Shown: piece after piece, positions 1 to 14,700 of the stretch
Numbering within the stretch: position 1 is the first letter of the stretch
Layout of the letters: every line of letters begins with the position of its first letter
NCBI GenBank assembly: GCA_947184155.2
Contig: CAMXCT020006760.1
Location: 112,001-176,000 of the forward strand
Source: Cladocopium goreaui
Lineage: Eukaryota > Sar > Dinophyceae > Suessiales > Symbiodiniaceae
Direction: 5' to 3'
Length of the DNA: 64,000 nt
Notes under the pieces: generated by a model
Seen by the model: the letters and a program-made list of their open reading frames with translations, nothing else
Database searches by the model: none
What the model was told of the DNA's origin: nothing
Program-made: the position numbers and the translations under genes

Positions 1-3000
1 GCCTGGGACCATTGCAGCGACTTCCTCGGCGATGGCTGATGGCTAAAGAATGCTAAAGATCCAACCTATGCCATCCAGTTTATGAATGTTTATGATTCAT
101 GATCAAATGGATGAAAATCATTGAAAATCCAGATCCAACAAAATGGGGTGCCAGAGGGTGCCAGAGGGTGCCAAGGTTTTGCGGCGGATATTTAAGGATC
201 CCAAAAAATAGTGGAGTCGAGGAGATTCTTTGATATCTTCCACTGCTAGGGGAAGATAAGCCAATTACGAACCAGCTGCTGGCGCTGGTTGATTGACCCC
301 TCACCGGGATGCATCTCGAAGTTGCCGAAACCAGAGAATACTTGAGCAAAAAATACGCGTGGGCGTGTCATCATGAAATTCTGGACCACTCCCTGCCAAC
401 ATCTATACACTGAAGGGATTGTGCGAAACCAAGAGGAATTTCGGGAAGAGACTAGGCGTGAAGCAGCCAATAATGGTTGTCGAAACCACTGGCAAGAGAC
501 TGTGTGTTAGAAACATCCAACGCATTGCTAGAACACCATAGAACACCTCCCTTCATGGTGCCACATCGCATCCCATCCAAGCGCAAGAAGTTGGATAGAG
601 GGCCAGCGACTTGGAACACACCACAAACAGTCATTCGAAATCAGCCCCAACTGGATAGCTCTATATTTTCTATATAGCTGATCATGGAACCTCGGCCCTC
701 CAAAGCAAACGCATAAACTGGCATAAACATTGTCAGCTTCTGGCACCTTTGCTGCAAAACCCTCAAGATCACATCACGTCCCATCGGCCAGTGGAACCCA
801 GTGGCTGGAATGCATCGGCCAGCGATCCGAAACCTAGGCACAGTACCCCACAAACCTCGGGGGAAACGGGTTGGTTCTTGCCCCAGAAGTTGGGCATTTG
901 CAGGGCCTCATTTACTAAGCATCTCTTTGAGGGTTGGTTGCGCTGCTCCACATCTGCCTTCAAGGTCGCCTAAAGGTCGAGGCTAGGAGATGTGAAGTCA
1001 ACTAAGATCAACTAAGCTGCAATGAAGCATACCTTTTTTGGACTTGCACAGTGCTTTCGCTCCTTTTTTTCCATGGAAAATGGGATGAACATGGCCTCAA
1101 CAACCATTTTGTGCCATAGCTGCCATAGCTGCAGCAAGATCCAAGTGCACCAAGAAGCTCAGCTGGTCCATCTGCAGCGATCGGCACGTCATCTCCACCA
1201 CTTTCGTCGTAGCCCGGCGCCAGTGCTGCGCCAGGGAGTGGATCAAGATGTTGTAGGAGGTGATGGCATCCTGACGCCTGAGCTCAGCTTGTGGAAATCC
1301 CTGAAATCATGGAACTCCATGGGAAATCATCCAACTACATGCTGGTTTGAATGGGAAAAATGCGGAAAATCATCGAAGTAATGATAAGTAATGGGTGATT
1401 TTCCGGCGAGCCATGTTTGATGAAAATTTTGATTCCCAGCAAATCTTCCATTATATAGTCTATATATATATATATCACATTTCACCATATTATTGGTATG
1501 TGAACCTGTCGCCATGCTATCCCTAGGTGAGATAGCCCCTTCCGGCCGAGCACCGAGTCACCGAGGCCATGCACAGTTCTCAAGGTCAGCCAGTTGCTGC
1601 AAAACCTGTGGGGATAGCTAAATGGCCAACCTTTTAGACCAAATCTAAGAGGTAAAAATATGGAAAAATACAGAAAATATGGGAAAAGATGAAGGAAAAT
1701 GATGAATTGGTCGAGATTTTGGGGTGCCCCCATTTTCAGGCTCAAAAGAGCCTGAATTGCTGATGTCTCCCGAAAATATCCTAACATTGGAAATACAAGG
1801 ATCCGCCCCTGTAAGGTCAGCATCGCTATGACGGCCTGCCCTGCCGGTCCATGTAGAGCACCGTTGATCCAGGGCTTACAATAGACCCGCCAAAGAAAGA
1901 AAGAAAGAAAGACCGAAAGAAAGGTGAATCACCATCAAGACCAGATGAAGCATGTAGTGAGTGACATACTGTACTACCGTAATAGCATTCCTGCAATCTG
2001 GTACCTTCGGGTACCTTAGAACGTAGAAGTCAACGAAAAACGAAAAACCACACCACAAAACCACCATCCCGAGCTGAGTCAGTGGCACCAGGTGCCACTC
2101 TGCTGACACTGCAGATGCTGCTGCGTTCAGTGCCACTCGGTCCAGTTCACAACCTGTCCGGTTGTAGGGGCCCGGGTCTGCCTATCTCAAACACAAGTTT
2201 GAGAAAAAAATCATGTAAATCAATTATGAAAATTGGAACGATGTTTGGGCCATGTTCAGTTTACGCTGCCCTTTTGACGGATCCAAATGACTGAGCCCTA
2301 GACAAAACAGATTCTCTTTACTCTGCCAAAAAATCAGCAGGTACCATGGGTACCCGGACAATAGCAGATAGCAATGTTCGTTATTCCCTGCCCTCAGAAA
2401 ATTGATATGTCTCGGCCTCGTCGTTGCGCCAAGTCCAGCAGCTCCAAGGGAAAGGTCCAGCTGACAGCATCCAGCAGCAGCGTGTAGCAGGTGAGATCCG
2501 GGTCTGGCAGGCCTGGCAGGGGCCATGTTGGGCCATTTGAAGACACGCAAATGACGGAGTTTTGGCCATCAAATGATTCAAACACTTTTTTTTTCTCCTG
2601 GGGTTTTGAAATAAAGTCAACAGGTTTTTCCGGGCCAAATGATTCAAAAATTGGCGTTTTAAATATGTGAAAGTCAAACCAACCACTTCTCCACTTGGCA
2701 AAGGGGGCACCCCAGGGCACCTCCATCGCATCGCATGGCCTCCAAAAGCTGTAGCCCGTCCAACCAACGGCACTTGAGACCGCCCAGGGCCACCCCGCAG
2801 CCGATGATGTCCATGGAAACTGAGCGTGCCACGGTGCCACGTGCCACAGTGAATGGAGACAACGTGAGAATATCAGGGAGGTCCAGCAATCAAACATGGC
2901 TGGAACATGTTCCGGTCATAGAGGATCTACCCAGCTACCTCCATTTGTAGAGAAGTTCCCAGGGCACAAAGGTTGACCCTCGCCCTCCCAACTTCCCCAA

Positions 3001-5560
3001 GTCTGGGGCAGTTAGGGTCCTGTTCCCAAACTTACCAAAAATGATGACGTGGTATGGGTATGTATGGGTGAGATACTCAACTAATGCTCTTTGATTTCCA
3101 GGAAAACAACGTGTCAAAGTCAAATAGTTGACATCACATATCTATATGACGTGTGGACATGTGTTTCCGTATGTTTGTATCTGCTACTTTACTCTCATCT
3201 CTCTCTCCACTCCCTGTAATCTATCTGTCCTTGAGTCGCTCTCTTGGGACTCCCCACCCTGAAGCATGGGGGCATGGCCCAAAATGGTTCCAAATCCCCC
3301 AACTTGGATACTTCATGATACTTCATCAAAGGAAATTTAAAGACTAAACTCCGTCGTATGGATGTTCAAAATGTGAAGAGAGTAGAGAAGTCAAGAGAGT
3401 TGGCAAATGAAGACAGTTGAAGTGAAGAGAGTAGAGATGTGAAGAGTGAAGAGAGTAAGAGTAAGGATGTGACGAGACTTGGCAAATCAAGACATGTGTA
3501 TATATATATATATAATAGTTGATTCAAATGATGTACATAAATACAACATAAACATGTTACAATTATCACTATTTATCATCTTTAGATATCACTTGTATCA
3601 CTTATATCACTTATATCAACCCCAAAGTCTCCCCGAAATTTCGTGGTGTTTTTTTCAAAAGGTCCCCCCCTCCTGGGACCGCCACCTGCACGGTGACAGA
3701 AGAGCTCCAGCATCTCGGACCAGCGCGCCGCCTGGCCACCTGGGGTTCCACCAGCTCACGCAACGGAAAGTGTTCGGAAGAAACGGTGAAAAAATGTGTG
3801 TAACATGACATTGTGTAATCCCCAAAAAAAGATAGATATATATATATATCATCATAATAGTAATAGCAATAATAATAGTAATAAAAATAAAAATAATAAT
3901 AATAGTAATAATAATAATAATATATAATAATAATATACAATAATAATGATAATACCGCAGTAATAATAATGATAGCAATAGTAGTAATAGTAATGACAAT
4001 GATAATAATGATGATGATCGTAATGATAGTGATAATAATTACATATTATTACGTAGCTATAGTAGGAATGTGGGTAAAATAATTTCATAAACCATCCCCC
4101 TGTCATCACCATTTTTAGAGGTGGGATGAACTAACCATTCCCAGTCACGGGTGGTGTATGGCATTGTTTTTCCCACATTTATAATTACATATTATGACAT
4201 AGCTATAGTAGGGATATGTAGGAATAATATTCAATAATTATGATGATAATAACCATAATAAATAGTAGTGATTGTTATTGCTATACCTCCCTCACATCGC
4301 ACAAAAGTCTCTGTGCCAAACATAGTTGGTATTTATTGCATAACTATGCTAGGAATAATGTCAATATAAGTATAAAATTTATTATTACAATGATATCAAT
4401 AATACAGTGCATAATGATAATCTGATAATCAATCATAGCAAAGCAGAAAAGTATTTCATTACTATATTACTAGGATATTACACTATCTTTTCGGGGGTTA
4501 CTATGTTACTGATGTCCTTTCCTGCTGACTTCACCAGCTCCATGGTTTCAAGTGGGCATCCGAAGATTGAACCAGCACATATGGGGGCACCAGGGTGGCA
4601 TCCCCAACCGCTCGGGTGAGAAAGTGTGACGCTTGGCACCCTCTTTGTAGCTCCTTGGTTCCCCATTCACTTCCCATTTCATAGCAACGAATGTTGGTAA
4701 AAGAATTTCACAAACCATCCAGTCATCACCATAAATTGATGGGATTGAAACATATTGAAACCATTCCCAGTCATGGGTGCTTTATGGCATTGTTTTTCCC
4801 TTAGATCCCCATGGCTCCGAATCGCTACCCTAAGCGGTCCCAGCCGCACGCTTTCATGGCTGCTGAGCAGGGAATGATGCTCGGCTCCATGCGCCCTGCA
4901 GGCATGGACCGGAGCAGAGCCAGGCCATGGTCCCAAGTGCCTGGCCGAGCCGTAGATTTCCTGATTTGTGGATCTCGCCCCACCAATGGGATTATTGATG
5001 ATTATAATATGTATAGAATTGGCTGGTTTTTTGGGGCGTAATTTTGGTTTCGCAAGGTGACTTTAAGCAGCTATGCACTGACATCAGTGATAAAGATATA
5101 GATGGGATTGTCATGGGCAAGGGCCAAGTGACTGGCGTGGCATTTAACGTCATTTGCATAGGATCTGTTTGAAAATGGCCGGTGATGATTCTTTTTTCAA
5201 GCCCACTCGGTACAAAAGGCGGCGTCTAATTCGTCTAGCGGCGGACTTCTCCAGAAAATGGAGGGATGTGGCATGGCATACTGTAGCTGTACTTCCTTCT
5301 ATATAACCAATTAACATCAATTGACCAGTAGCATACATTAACATATATTTATTAACATAGATATTATATTATATTAACTAATTGAATTAACCAATATGAA
5401 TATGAACCATATTAACTAACCTTTTTTCCCCAGTGGTTTAGCTCCAGCCACCTTCCAGCGGCCTCGGCGTATTTGCGCCGTCACCTCCTTCGGCAGCCTT
5501 TCTCGCATGGCGCGCCATGGGCGTCGCAGCGCTGGCGGCCAGCGCAGGGCCACCGGGAGA
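1..5560 (-). CDS. Pentatricopeptide-repeat (PPR) protein, partial (3' end outside window)
   Basis: PPR proteins bind organelle RNA through tandem helical repeats of about 35 residues and act in its processing or editing. Minus-strand exon segments carry the PPR rhythm: 4960-4845 contains WDHGLALLRSM followed by PCSAAMKACG; joined to 3739-about 3690 through a likely GC donor it continues GQAARWSEMLELF. Further segments are about 2885-2700 (MDIIGCGVALGG, WLDGLQLLEAM), 2530-2405 (DLTCYTLLLDAV, PLELLDLAQRRG), 2165-2060 (RVALNAAASAVSAEW), 1295-1140 (DAITSYNILIHSLAQ), 975-885 and 340-265. A likely N-terminal exon is about 5560-5452 (MRERLPKEVTAQIRRGRW). The stop lies beyond base 1. Most exon edges and the start are uncertain. 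Introns hold microsatellites and two palindromic elements (4067-4179, 4691-4803). The family call is fairly secure because the repeat signature recurs in order in several exons; target RNA and organelle are unknown. Confidence 0.6.
3836..4060 (+). repeat. TAA/ATG trinucleotide-rich microsatellite
   Basis: Interrupted AATAATAGT and GATAAT units of about 220 bp in an intron of the PPR gene. Confidence 0.85.
4067..4179. repeat. Palindromic element family 2, copy
   Basis: Ends AATGTGGGTAAAAT and TTTTTCCCACATT, with internal CATAAACCATCC and a CATTCCCAGTCA core. About 113 bp. Confidence 0.65.
4691..4803. repeat. Palindromic element family 2, copy
   Basis: Diverged copy beginning ATGTTGGTAAAAG with CACAAACCATCCAGTCATCA and ending GGCATTGTTTTTCCC. 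About 110 bp. Confidence 0.6.
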
Positions 5561-5799
5561 GAATGGGGGTGATTTGACTCACCCCGGAAGATTCAGATCA
5601 AGTGGATCCCTCCCTAAAAACTCTGATGTTTCCCTTTTTTTGGTGTTTTTGCTTGCTCTTTGGCTATTTAAAAAAATGAAGAGATCCACTGAAATCAAGT
5701 CAAGGCTGCAAGCAGCGGTGATTACAGCGCATGAAATCAGCACAGCTTGAACCACTAGGTGGTGTAGGATGCATCTGAACATAGAATGTTCCTGTTTCC

Positions 5800-6469
5800 A
5801 GGCCCATTCCTGGCAAATGCGCCCAAAGCACCGCTCACTCTGGACCAGGCGGCCACACGTATCCCCCGTAACCTTGTGGAAGAAGTAGGTTTGCCTGATC
5901 TCCAACCGCTGAGTCACACGTTCAGAATGCAGCGCAGCTGCTTGGGGCAAGACCACGGATTTCCGCATCCCCACTAGCAACCTGCTCCAATAGATAGCCA
6001 TTGAGCTAACCCTTTTTCTGTGACCAAGCTATAAAGTGGTCTACCTAAAGCTGCTCCTAAGTGGCTGGGAGCCGAGCCCTTGGTAACCGAGTTCCTCCGA
6101 CCTAGGCAAGAGATGGCAAGCTGTGTGGCAAAGTAAAAAGCACAGCTTTATCATTTTGGGGATGTTGCCATTCTTCGCCGTAGTTTCTCAGTTCATCGTA
6201 ATTATAATATATTATATGCACATACTTATATATGTCTGCACACATTCATTTATTTATCTATAATATGTATTATGTGTGTGCATGTATGCAAATAAAGAGA
6301 GAGAGAGAGAGAGAAAGAGAAGGAGGAAGAGAAAATCAGAAAACGAGAGAGAGAGATATATATATACATACATATATAACGTGTATATATATATACATAT
6401 ATAGATAGATAGATAGATAGATAGATAGAAAGATAGATATATATATACATGGATATATATATATATATA

Positions 6470-6505
<36 letters not shown>

Positions 6506-7255
6506 CACGGTATGTAAATTATATATAATATGCATTAATAATATTTAATATACAGTATACATTCATTTAGAAATACATTGTTTTGGGGGGCGCCCTTTCA
6601 AGGAGAAAAGTGTGCAACATGTGCAACGTGCAACACTGATTCATCAAAATTAGGGGTTGGCCGCGGCCCATGTTGACCCTCAAAACGTGAGAAATGTCAA
6701 AGGCTGTGGCTTGGTGGATTCCACCAGGGAGCCGGAGCGGTGTTTTTCAGCGGAAAGGTGGGACCCTCCATCAATAGAACATGCTTCAAAAACTCAAACT
6801 CCAGTGGAATCATCATTCCATGACCCGGGACTCCAGAAGATGGATTACTAAATCAAGATTTGACCCGGGCTGTGCCCATCTGTGTTACACACCTTCGGGC
6901 GAATCAACCGCTCGGCCGCTAGGCGAATTAAGCCATCCAACTCATCCAACCACATGTTCTCAGGACCTTTTTGCCCTCGGGCGAGTTCCAAACCATCCCA
7001 CAGGCGCGGGGTGAAACCGGCTACGGCGACACAGGCAGCCTGGCCTCCAATCTCCAAGGGATCCCCACCCAAAAAAACACCTGAAAGGCCTGAAAGTGTC
7101 TAGAGAGAGAGAGAGAGAGAGATACTGTATATATATATATATTGAATGGAGAATCCCCAGAGGTTTCAAAGTGCAAACCAGCTTTTGCCTTTCTCCAGGA
7201 TGCGGGGCACGAAACTTCTCAGCTTTGGGATCGACGCATCAGCTAGCTGGCCGCT
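5800..7255 (-). CDS. Unrecognised minus-strand exons between the PPR gene and the next exon series
   Basis: Three exon-like segments read well on the minus strand. About 7255-7195 encodes GQLADASIPKLRSFVPRIL. About 7055-6893 encodes IGGQAACVAVAGF, LWDGLELARGQK and LDELDGLIRLAAERLIRPK, and ends at a clean GT donor (GTGTGTAAC). About 5980-5800 encodes SVVLPQAAALHSERVTQRL and a following stretch inside a 140-codon open frame. They may be the 5' exons of the downstream PPR gene, the 3' exons of the upstream series, or a separate gene; I see no stop or start that settles it. I do not recognise a family. Between them lie GA and ATAG microsatellites and about 200 bases of AT-rich intron-like sequence. 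Confidence 0.4.
6290..6535 (+). repeat. GA, ATAG and ATAC compound microsatellite
   Basis: Successive GAGA, TATA, GATA and CATA runs. No gene. Confidence 0.9.
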
Positions 7256-7571
7256 GGTAACATGGGGGGAAAAACAGAACTTGCAATCGAACTTGCAATG
7301 GAAAGATTGCAAGTCTCTATGTTGGGAAATGCGAACTTAATCATGATTAATCATCTACATCATCTCAAATTGGGGATTTTAAGCCGGGCTTCATCACGTT
7401 TGATTAGCCAGGCTGAACATCTCTCCCGTTCTGGGTTCAGCTGTCGCTTTAAAGCTGAAAACCCATTCAGGGCTTCAGCGTGTCTCGTTGAACCGGGGCT
7501 TGTGGAGGATTTGGATCCAGGGTTATTCACGTAGAAATGCCAAATATCTTAAAAGCGATTGCCTGCCAGAG

Positions 7572-7660
7572 CTTCTATATGTCTATTTGGTTCTATTTGA
7601 TTCTATTTGATTCTATATGATTCTATATGATTCTATATGATTCTATATGATTCTATATGC
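7572..7660 (+). repeat. TTCTATATGA 10-bp tandem repeat
   Basis: About eight copies of TTCTAT(A/T)TGA, slightly varied at the left end. Confidence 0.9.
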
Positions 7661-7846
7661 TTCCATGCCACGCCTGCGTCATAAATCCCTACTGGGAACC
7701 TGTTGATACATAGCAGCGAGTAATCAATAGTTGATCGATCACAATGTGAAAGGAACAACGTCTTTCGTGAACCGTGCTCAGCTGATTGGGGCCCAAATTA
7801 TCCGAAACAATTGAAAAATCACGAAAAATCGACATAAATCAACATC

Positions 7847-7940
7847 TACCCTCTGGTGAACTAACATAGCAATTGAAAATGGCCATAGAAATAGTGGATT
7901 TTCCCATTAAAAATGGCCATTTTCAATAGCTATGTTAAAT
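7847..7940. repeat. Palindromic element family 1, right-truncated copy
   Basis: Begins TACCCTCTGGTGAACTAACA and runs through the core to AGCTATGTTAAAT, then loses the terminal CCAGAGGGTA. Confidence 0.65.
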
Positions 7941-8778
7941 ATCTAAATATGTGAAACCATTTTTTTAATCCATGGGATTCCATGGGGCCATTGCATTCTA
8001 TGTCTCTATGTGATGTAATGATATGTTATCTTACGTATATTCCGACATCCTATCTGACACATCTTCTGACATTTTACGTGGCATTCCTGTCTGACTATAT
8101 TCTGACTCTGGCATTCCGGTGTGACAAATATTCTGACGCTCTATCTGACATCTTATCTGACATATATTTTCCGGCATACTATCTGGCATTGTATTCGCAG
8201 TTTTTATCTGGAATCTGAACACTTGAGCAGGCGGACTCGCCACGCAGCTGGCAAGCCCGATGCGACTCGTGGGTTGGTGCGTCATTCCTTCGTTGGGGAA
8301 ATCCTCACCTGGTGGGGAAACAACATGAAACAACCACCATCGGGCCATCGGGGATGGTTCCCCATTGGGTTTTTTTTCCACATTGGTCCTAGTTACACAA
8401 CAGGTTTTGGACCTGCATCCCACAGGGATCAAATTTAGGACCTGTCTATTTGATTCTATTTGGGCAGTGCTATAAGTGGGATGGTACTCTCCGCTAATGA
8501 AACTTGGCAATGGGAAATCCTCCATGCAACACCCGCGTATAGATGAATTTTCAATGGTGATTACCAGGGGGCGATCCCGTACAAACAGTCGCTATACGAT
8601 CGCAAGAAACCATTTTTTAATGGTTCTTTTGGGTGCTCCAAACCATCCAATGATTCAAAAGCAACCCAAAGGCATCACCAAGTATGGGTAAAGAATCTTC
8701 GAAAATCCGTCACAGTCGCTTCTCTTCAGTCTGGAGCTCATCTGGAGCTCATCGCGTGCGTGCTTAGCACCAGGGGCA

Positions 8779-11700
8779 CTACAAGACCTCGCTCATCTGG
8801 AGCTTGGCAGGCGTATCGTTCTTGGAAGACATGGAAGAGAGCAGACTTGCCACACTGGTCCGGACCTCACCGAAAAAGTGGCGCACCAACGATGATCCAT
8901 GGCATAGACTATATGAAGGTTTCCTGAAATGGGGGGGTACCCCTAAATCATCCATTCTAATAGGATTTTCCATTGTGAACCATCCATTTTCTTTCAGAAA
9001 AAAATCAACGCTCCGTTCTAGAAACCTGGTTTAGCATTGGAAATGTTTCTTTTTGGGTGTCCACGTGGAGGGAATTATATAAACAATGCGGGGTGGGACA
9101 TTGTTGTGGAATTAAATAATGATGCGGCGTTAGATGTGGTTGTGCAAAATCACCTCATTTCACGCGGAAAATCAACGAAAAACATGTACAACATCGGCAA
9201 ACATCAGATAGACAGTGATAAATTGTCCAGCTCACCATATGGGCTGACTGGGACAGTCCGGTTGAGTGTCAGCACCGCTGGTTGCTGTCCAGGCTGCCGT
9301 GTGTCCACTTTCCAAGCTTCGAATGAACTCGCCCTGCATGGCGGGTCCCAAATTCTTGCAGCAGAATTTTATTGTGGATGCTCCAAGTCAAAAGTTGCCA
9401 AGTTCATCTTTCGACCCCTCATCATCGGCATTTCTTTGTTTCACCCTAGACTATGTCTAAGGGAAGTTAGGTCCTCACAAAGCCATTACTGGCTTAGCCC
9501 TGTTCACCATGGATCACCATGGATCACCATGGATCACCGACCACCATGGATCACCGTGGCCTCCCCTCCACGGAAGCGAAAATTGAACATTTTCTCTTCT
9601 GCTACGGTGGACACGTTTCTTTGCTGCACATCAAAGCGAGGGCAAATGATCCTGGGAGCCAATAGGAGCCAGAGATAGCTGGGGCTCCACCTTGCAAAAC
9701 CTGGAGGACCATCCGAAACTTTCTGGGCAACCTGGTGGGCCCCTGATCCCGACGACAGAAAGCAACTAAGGCTTGACTAAGGAAAGTGCTTGGAATCGCC
9801 CAACCCTTGACAAGTTCCAGAAGATGGTGACTGCTGGGTGGCACATGATTTCATACAAAAAAGTTGGAGGGGTAATATCAGTAGATAACAATTGATTTGC
9901 ATATTATGTGTGATTGTTTGATTCTGGCGATCTTTTCGCATATTTCACCCTGAATTCAGGTGATGCCCTTTTGTCAATCACTTTTTTTTATATCGCGACC
10001 AACGTCTGCCACCGCGGCGAGGTTCGTGTCCGGCTCCAGCGACAGAATTTGTTCTTGCACCTCAGAACAGACGCCCCACACATGGGCCACCAAAATGAAT
10101 AGTTAGAAGTTCTAAGACTAAAGTCCATGGGTTCTAAGGGTGTATTTCAGATTGGGGGAGGGATTGCTGGGGGTTCTGGGATTCTAAATTCTAAATGCCT
10201 AACCCAAAACAGCCGTTCCCGGCGGTATCCCGAAATTGGGTAAACCGTAGTTGTTTCTTCAAAAATATTGGGTTACATACCCATCAATAACCCACCGGGG
10301 AGAAAAAACATAGGATGCCACCAGCCATACCAAATAATTTGTTATCTGAAGAGAACCCGTGAAGAGACATTCATATTATCATGCTTTCTCTCTTGTCACC
10401 TTACTCATCTGACCTTTGGGGGCTGCCCCAACCGACCCCCCGAAAAATCAGCGTACGCTGTGGTAGTGCAGCCGCTGCAGATAGCGGTCCCCAATGCCAC
10501 TGATGCGACGCCCGCAGCCCCGCACCAGCAGCGCATAGCCCGTGAAGGCCCAGCGGCAGCTATGGGTCTTGAGGACCTGTCGATAAACGATGGAAATGCA
10601 TGGCCTTCCCCGAAAAAATATAAACAAAATGGTGGATTTACATGGATTTACACCGTATCTATCTTAATGACTTAATGTTCCCTATCTATGTTTGAAAAAT
10701 GAACCCAAAGTAAAGTGGTTTAGGAGAAAACCATGGCTTTTGCTATTACATCTATTGAATCTATTAGTCTATTAGTCTATTACCCCAAAATACAGGGTGT
10801 CATGTAAAGTTTCAATTTTCTATCACCCATTTCTGGGAACCAAAAGATACGGTGGATTTGTCACGGGTTGTCATCGTTCAGACCTGCAAAAGTGTGGGAT
10901 CCCATAATTTTATTCCGAGTAATTAAGTGCCCCAATTGGGCGTGTGTGTGTGTGAGGACATTTCCTTTGCATTCCGAGCAGCATAAGTCACCGATTCGGG
11001 AGTATAGCCCGGCGTGCTACGCACCTCTAAGAACAAACTGCCGAATCCAATGCTATCCTTGGGACAACGAGGCAAAGTGACTAAGTGTCACTGCACTTCG
11101 CATTCTTCGCGAAGTAACTCCCCACCTATGGGAACGGAATACAATTTGAGTCGCACCAAAGATTCGCAACTCAAAGCGGTGTCAGACTGTCAGACCTCAA
11201 AGAATTGGAGGAACACGGGCATGGAGGAACCATGTTCACGAGTTTTCCCCAACAAGCCACCAACAATATGCTGCAAAATCTGGGTGCAGCTGAAGTTTTC
11301 CTAGCCAAATCTAAGAACTGCCAAGCATCGCTGTGATTGCAGTAGAGGTCTGCCTTCGCTTCACAGCCCTGGGGCAAGATGGTTTGAAGCTTCGGATAAA
11401 CCTCTCGGAGGCTGGCAGCGTCGACATCGGAGCTCTTCAATGGATCCGTGAACAGCACCTAAGGTTGAAGGCAGGACCCATCGCACTGTTTTAGATGATT
11501 TTAGCTGTTTTCGACGGGCAGTTCATCTATAATGAATAGCTTAAGCTGCCAATTATATACAAATGGATTATGATTTCTATTGCCATGTTTGATAGCTGAA
11601 AAGCAAACACCAAAGAAATGGCACCAGTGAAGTTACGCCAATGACAAAAAAACTGAGTGTGTTTCAAGATTCCCGTTGCAAGAATATACAATAATCACGC

Positions 11701-14700
11701 CTTCAGAATGGTATGTTTCGCGAGGATTATTTAACAAAAAAACATGAGATAACTCTGGCTACATCTGGGTACCCATAAGTCTCCCTGAAATCGCATCGCA
11801 TCGCTGCAAGGCCGCATATTTCAGTTGAAGACCCAGCTCTGCGAGGAGTGTCAGAGTGGGTCGAATCAGCTCATGCAGCCGATCGATGACCACCGCCTCT
11901 TTGCTATCCTGCCGATCCGAGGTTTAAGGAAGAAACAGCCACGAAAAAACCTGCGATTCCAATATAAATCGAGAAGTGAAACAGGTTGTTTCTGTCCCAT
12001 AAGTTTTAGCCATGTGCATATATTTGTTATAGATTTAGAGTAGGACTCTTCCAATGATGGATCCAGTGTAGCCAGAAATGCAACTGAGACCATCAGAAAA
12101 AAAACACCAAATGGGAGAGTGAAGACAAAGAATGCCCGAAGTTTGCAACTTTTGAGGCCTACAATTGTTCCGAAATCTCCCGGAATTCTTGGCATGGGCT
12201 TTGTGCCTTTAGTAAATCAGGAGTCATTCATGGGTCACATCATCTGAAGACCTTCTGCAGAATGTTCCCCACATCCGCTACTAGATGACACTAGATCCCC
12301 CACCTCTTTTTTCTGAACACAACACCGCTAGCACATTAAAAAACTCGCGGCCTCTCTTCCCATGTAGAAACATCCACAGGTCGCCATTGCCAAGGCACAG
12401 GGCAGTGCACTAAGTACATGAAACTCGACAGCTCCGGGTCAAAGAGTTGCCTTACTTCCGGGCTCCGCGCCGTCAGCGGCTCAGCCGAACCTCGGGTGGT
12501 CCCGTGGGTCCCAGATGGTCAAAGGGGGGTCATTTGCCCCAGAAATCATCCCTTTTTACAGAGAAGATGATTGACCAGTGGATTTGGGGATATATCCCAC
12601 GGAGGATACGAGGATCCAATGTCAAACACCCTAAGACTTGGAAAAATCCCACAGGTTCGATGTCGTTCGATTGCTGTCACTGCAGGGAATAAGTTTGGAA
12701 GCTGGTCGGACCCGCTTCCCATAGTCGCCTCCAATACTTGTACCACTCCCATGGCGATCTGTATAGGAAGGAACGATGGGCTCATGTGCCAAGGTACCAA
12801 CAGCTGGCAGCTGACATTCCAACCACTGCCTCATCGCCATGGCCGACGTGGTTTGTCTGGTTGAGGTGACCTTTTTGTTCCGCCGGTTACCACACTGGAA
12901 AGCTCACCCCGCAACCTTCCCCCCCAAAAAAAAAATAGAAAACATGAGTGTGGTTTAAAAGTATTCTCTATAAAAAGGGCGTGGGAAACTCTCAGCAGCC
13001 CCTTGACTCTCTACTGATTTCATGTGGTATCCATTGGTTTATGGAGGTGTCCTACAATGGGGGTACCTGCAAGTCCATCCGTTTAAACAAGCGTTTCCAG
13101 TTCCATTATAAACCACCCATTTTGGGGATCCCCCATGACTTAGGAACCGGTTCCTCCACGGCTTCAACGGCCCAGCGTCTTGGTATCAAACGCCACGTCC
13201 AGGAATAGGTCACTGACCAGCTGATCAACTGAGGCGCGGCGGTAGCCGTTGAGATCCTTGGGAGCTGATCGCGGTGGGATGACGATTGGAATGATGATTA
13301 GAACTGGTTGGTAATATACTGTTAATATTAATGGTTAATATTAATGGTTATTGTATGGTTAATGATGCTTAATAATCATCTGGTTGGTGATTGGGTCCTA
13401 CCCCTCTGAAAAATATGAGCTCGTCAAGTGGGATGATTATTCCCAACTGAATGGGAAAATTGAAAAATGTTCCAAACCACCAACCAGAGAATGTTTATAG
13501 GAGGGCTGTGGTTTGGGATGGTGAAATGGATTAAATGGATATTTCAATGATTAGATTTAAAAAAAAAATCTCATGATCATAGGATCATTCTTCGGATGAT
13601 TTTGATGGGATGATTTATTGGGGTGATGGTTGGATCGATATAATGACAGGATTTCTATTGGGATGATGCTTAAAATGATTATGGAATGATGATCATTGTT
13701 GGGTTGGTTTGTTGCGATGACTCTTCTGATGATGATTTCCAAATGATCATAAGACAAATATGGGCTTATTGGGATGACTTGATTGGGATAAGTGGAATCA
13801 TGAAACAATGATTATAGATTCATTGCCGGGATGGTTCGCAGAAGAATTGTCAGATGATCAAAGGATGATTAAATGATTGTTGTTGGGTTCATGTTTGGGA
13901 TGATTCTTTTTTAAAAAAAAATCCTCGGTGGTTATGGCATTCTTGTTGGCATTGTTGAGATGATGATTAGAATGAGTCTACCATGATAAAAGAATCATTA
14001 TTGGCATGAGGATTGGAATGATTCATAGAATGATTTTAGGATTATTATTGGGATGATTGTTGGAATGATTTGGGGGTGAAGGTTACAATGATTGTAGGAT
14101 TATCATGAAATGGGCATTGGGGTGATGATTAGGATGATGTGTAAAATGCTTATTTCGGATAATTGTAGGATGCTGATAGGATCATTCTTGGGATGATTTT
14201 GATGGGATGATTCATTGGGGTGATGATTGGATCAGTTATAGGATGATGATAGGATTTCTATTCTGGGGTGATGATGGTAGGATGATTGTTAGAAGGGGTG
14301 TTGGAATGATTCTTGGGATGAGCATGGCATGATTATTGAGATGTCAACCATGCGGTGACCCTCCAATGCAGTTCTTAAGGGCGCATCTTAATCACCAACA
14401 CCCCCCAAAATAAAGGTATACTTTAGGGGGTCACCTATTAAGCCCATCTATCATCGATTAAGGTGAATTCTGGGATGATTATTGCGATGATTGTGGGATG
14501 ATGCGATCTTTATTCAGATGATTGTTTGATTCGTGACTAACAGTTTCCATTTAGTAAATTGCCATAAAAATTGCTGTAAGTAACTATATACTAAACCAGG
14601 GTTATAATATGTTGTAATCCAACAAATAGAACTGGCGGGTGCACCACATTATACGTCGCACACATGATTATAAACTATACCCATGATGTCAACGTATATA

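Noticed and set aside
3611..4112. Minus-strand ORFs rich in Tyr, Ile and Leu
   Set aside because: Translations of the TAA/ATG microsatellite.
5175..5306. 43-codon plus-strand ORF beginning MAGDDSFFKPTRYKRRRL
   Set aside because: Short, against the strand of the array, and the minus strand is also open; no supporting signal.
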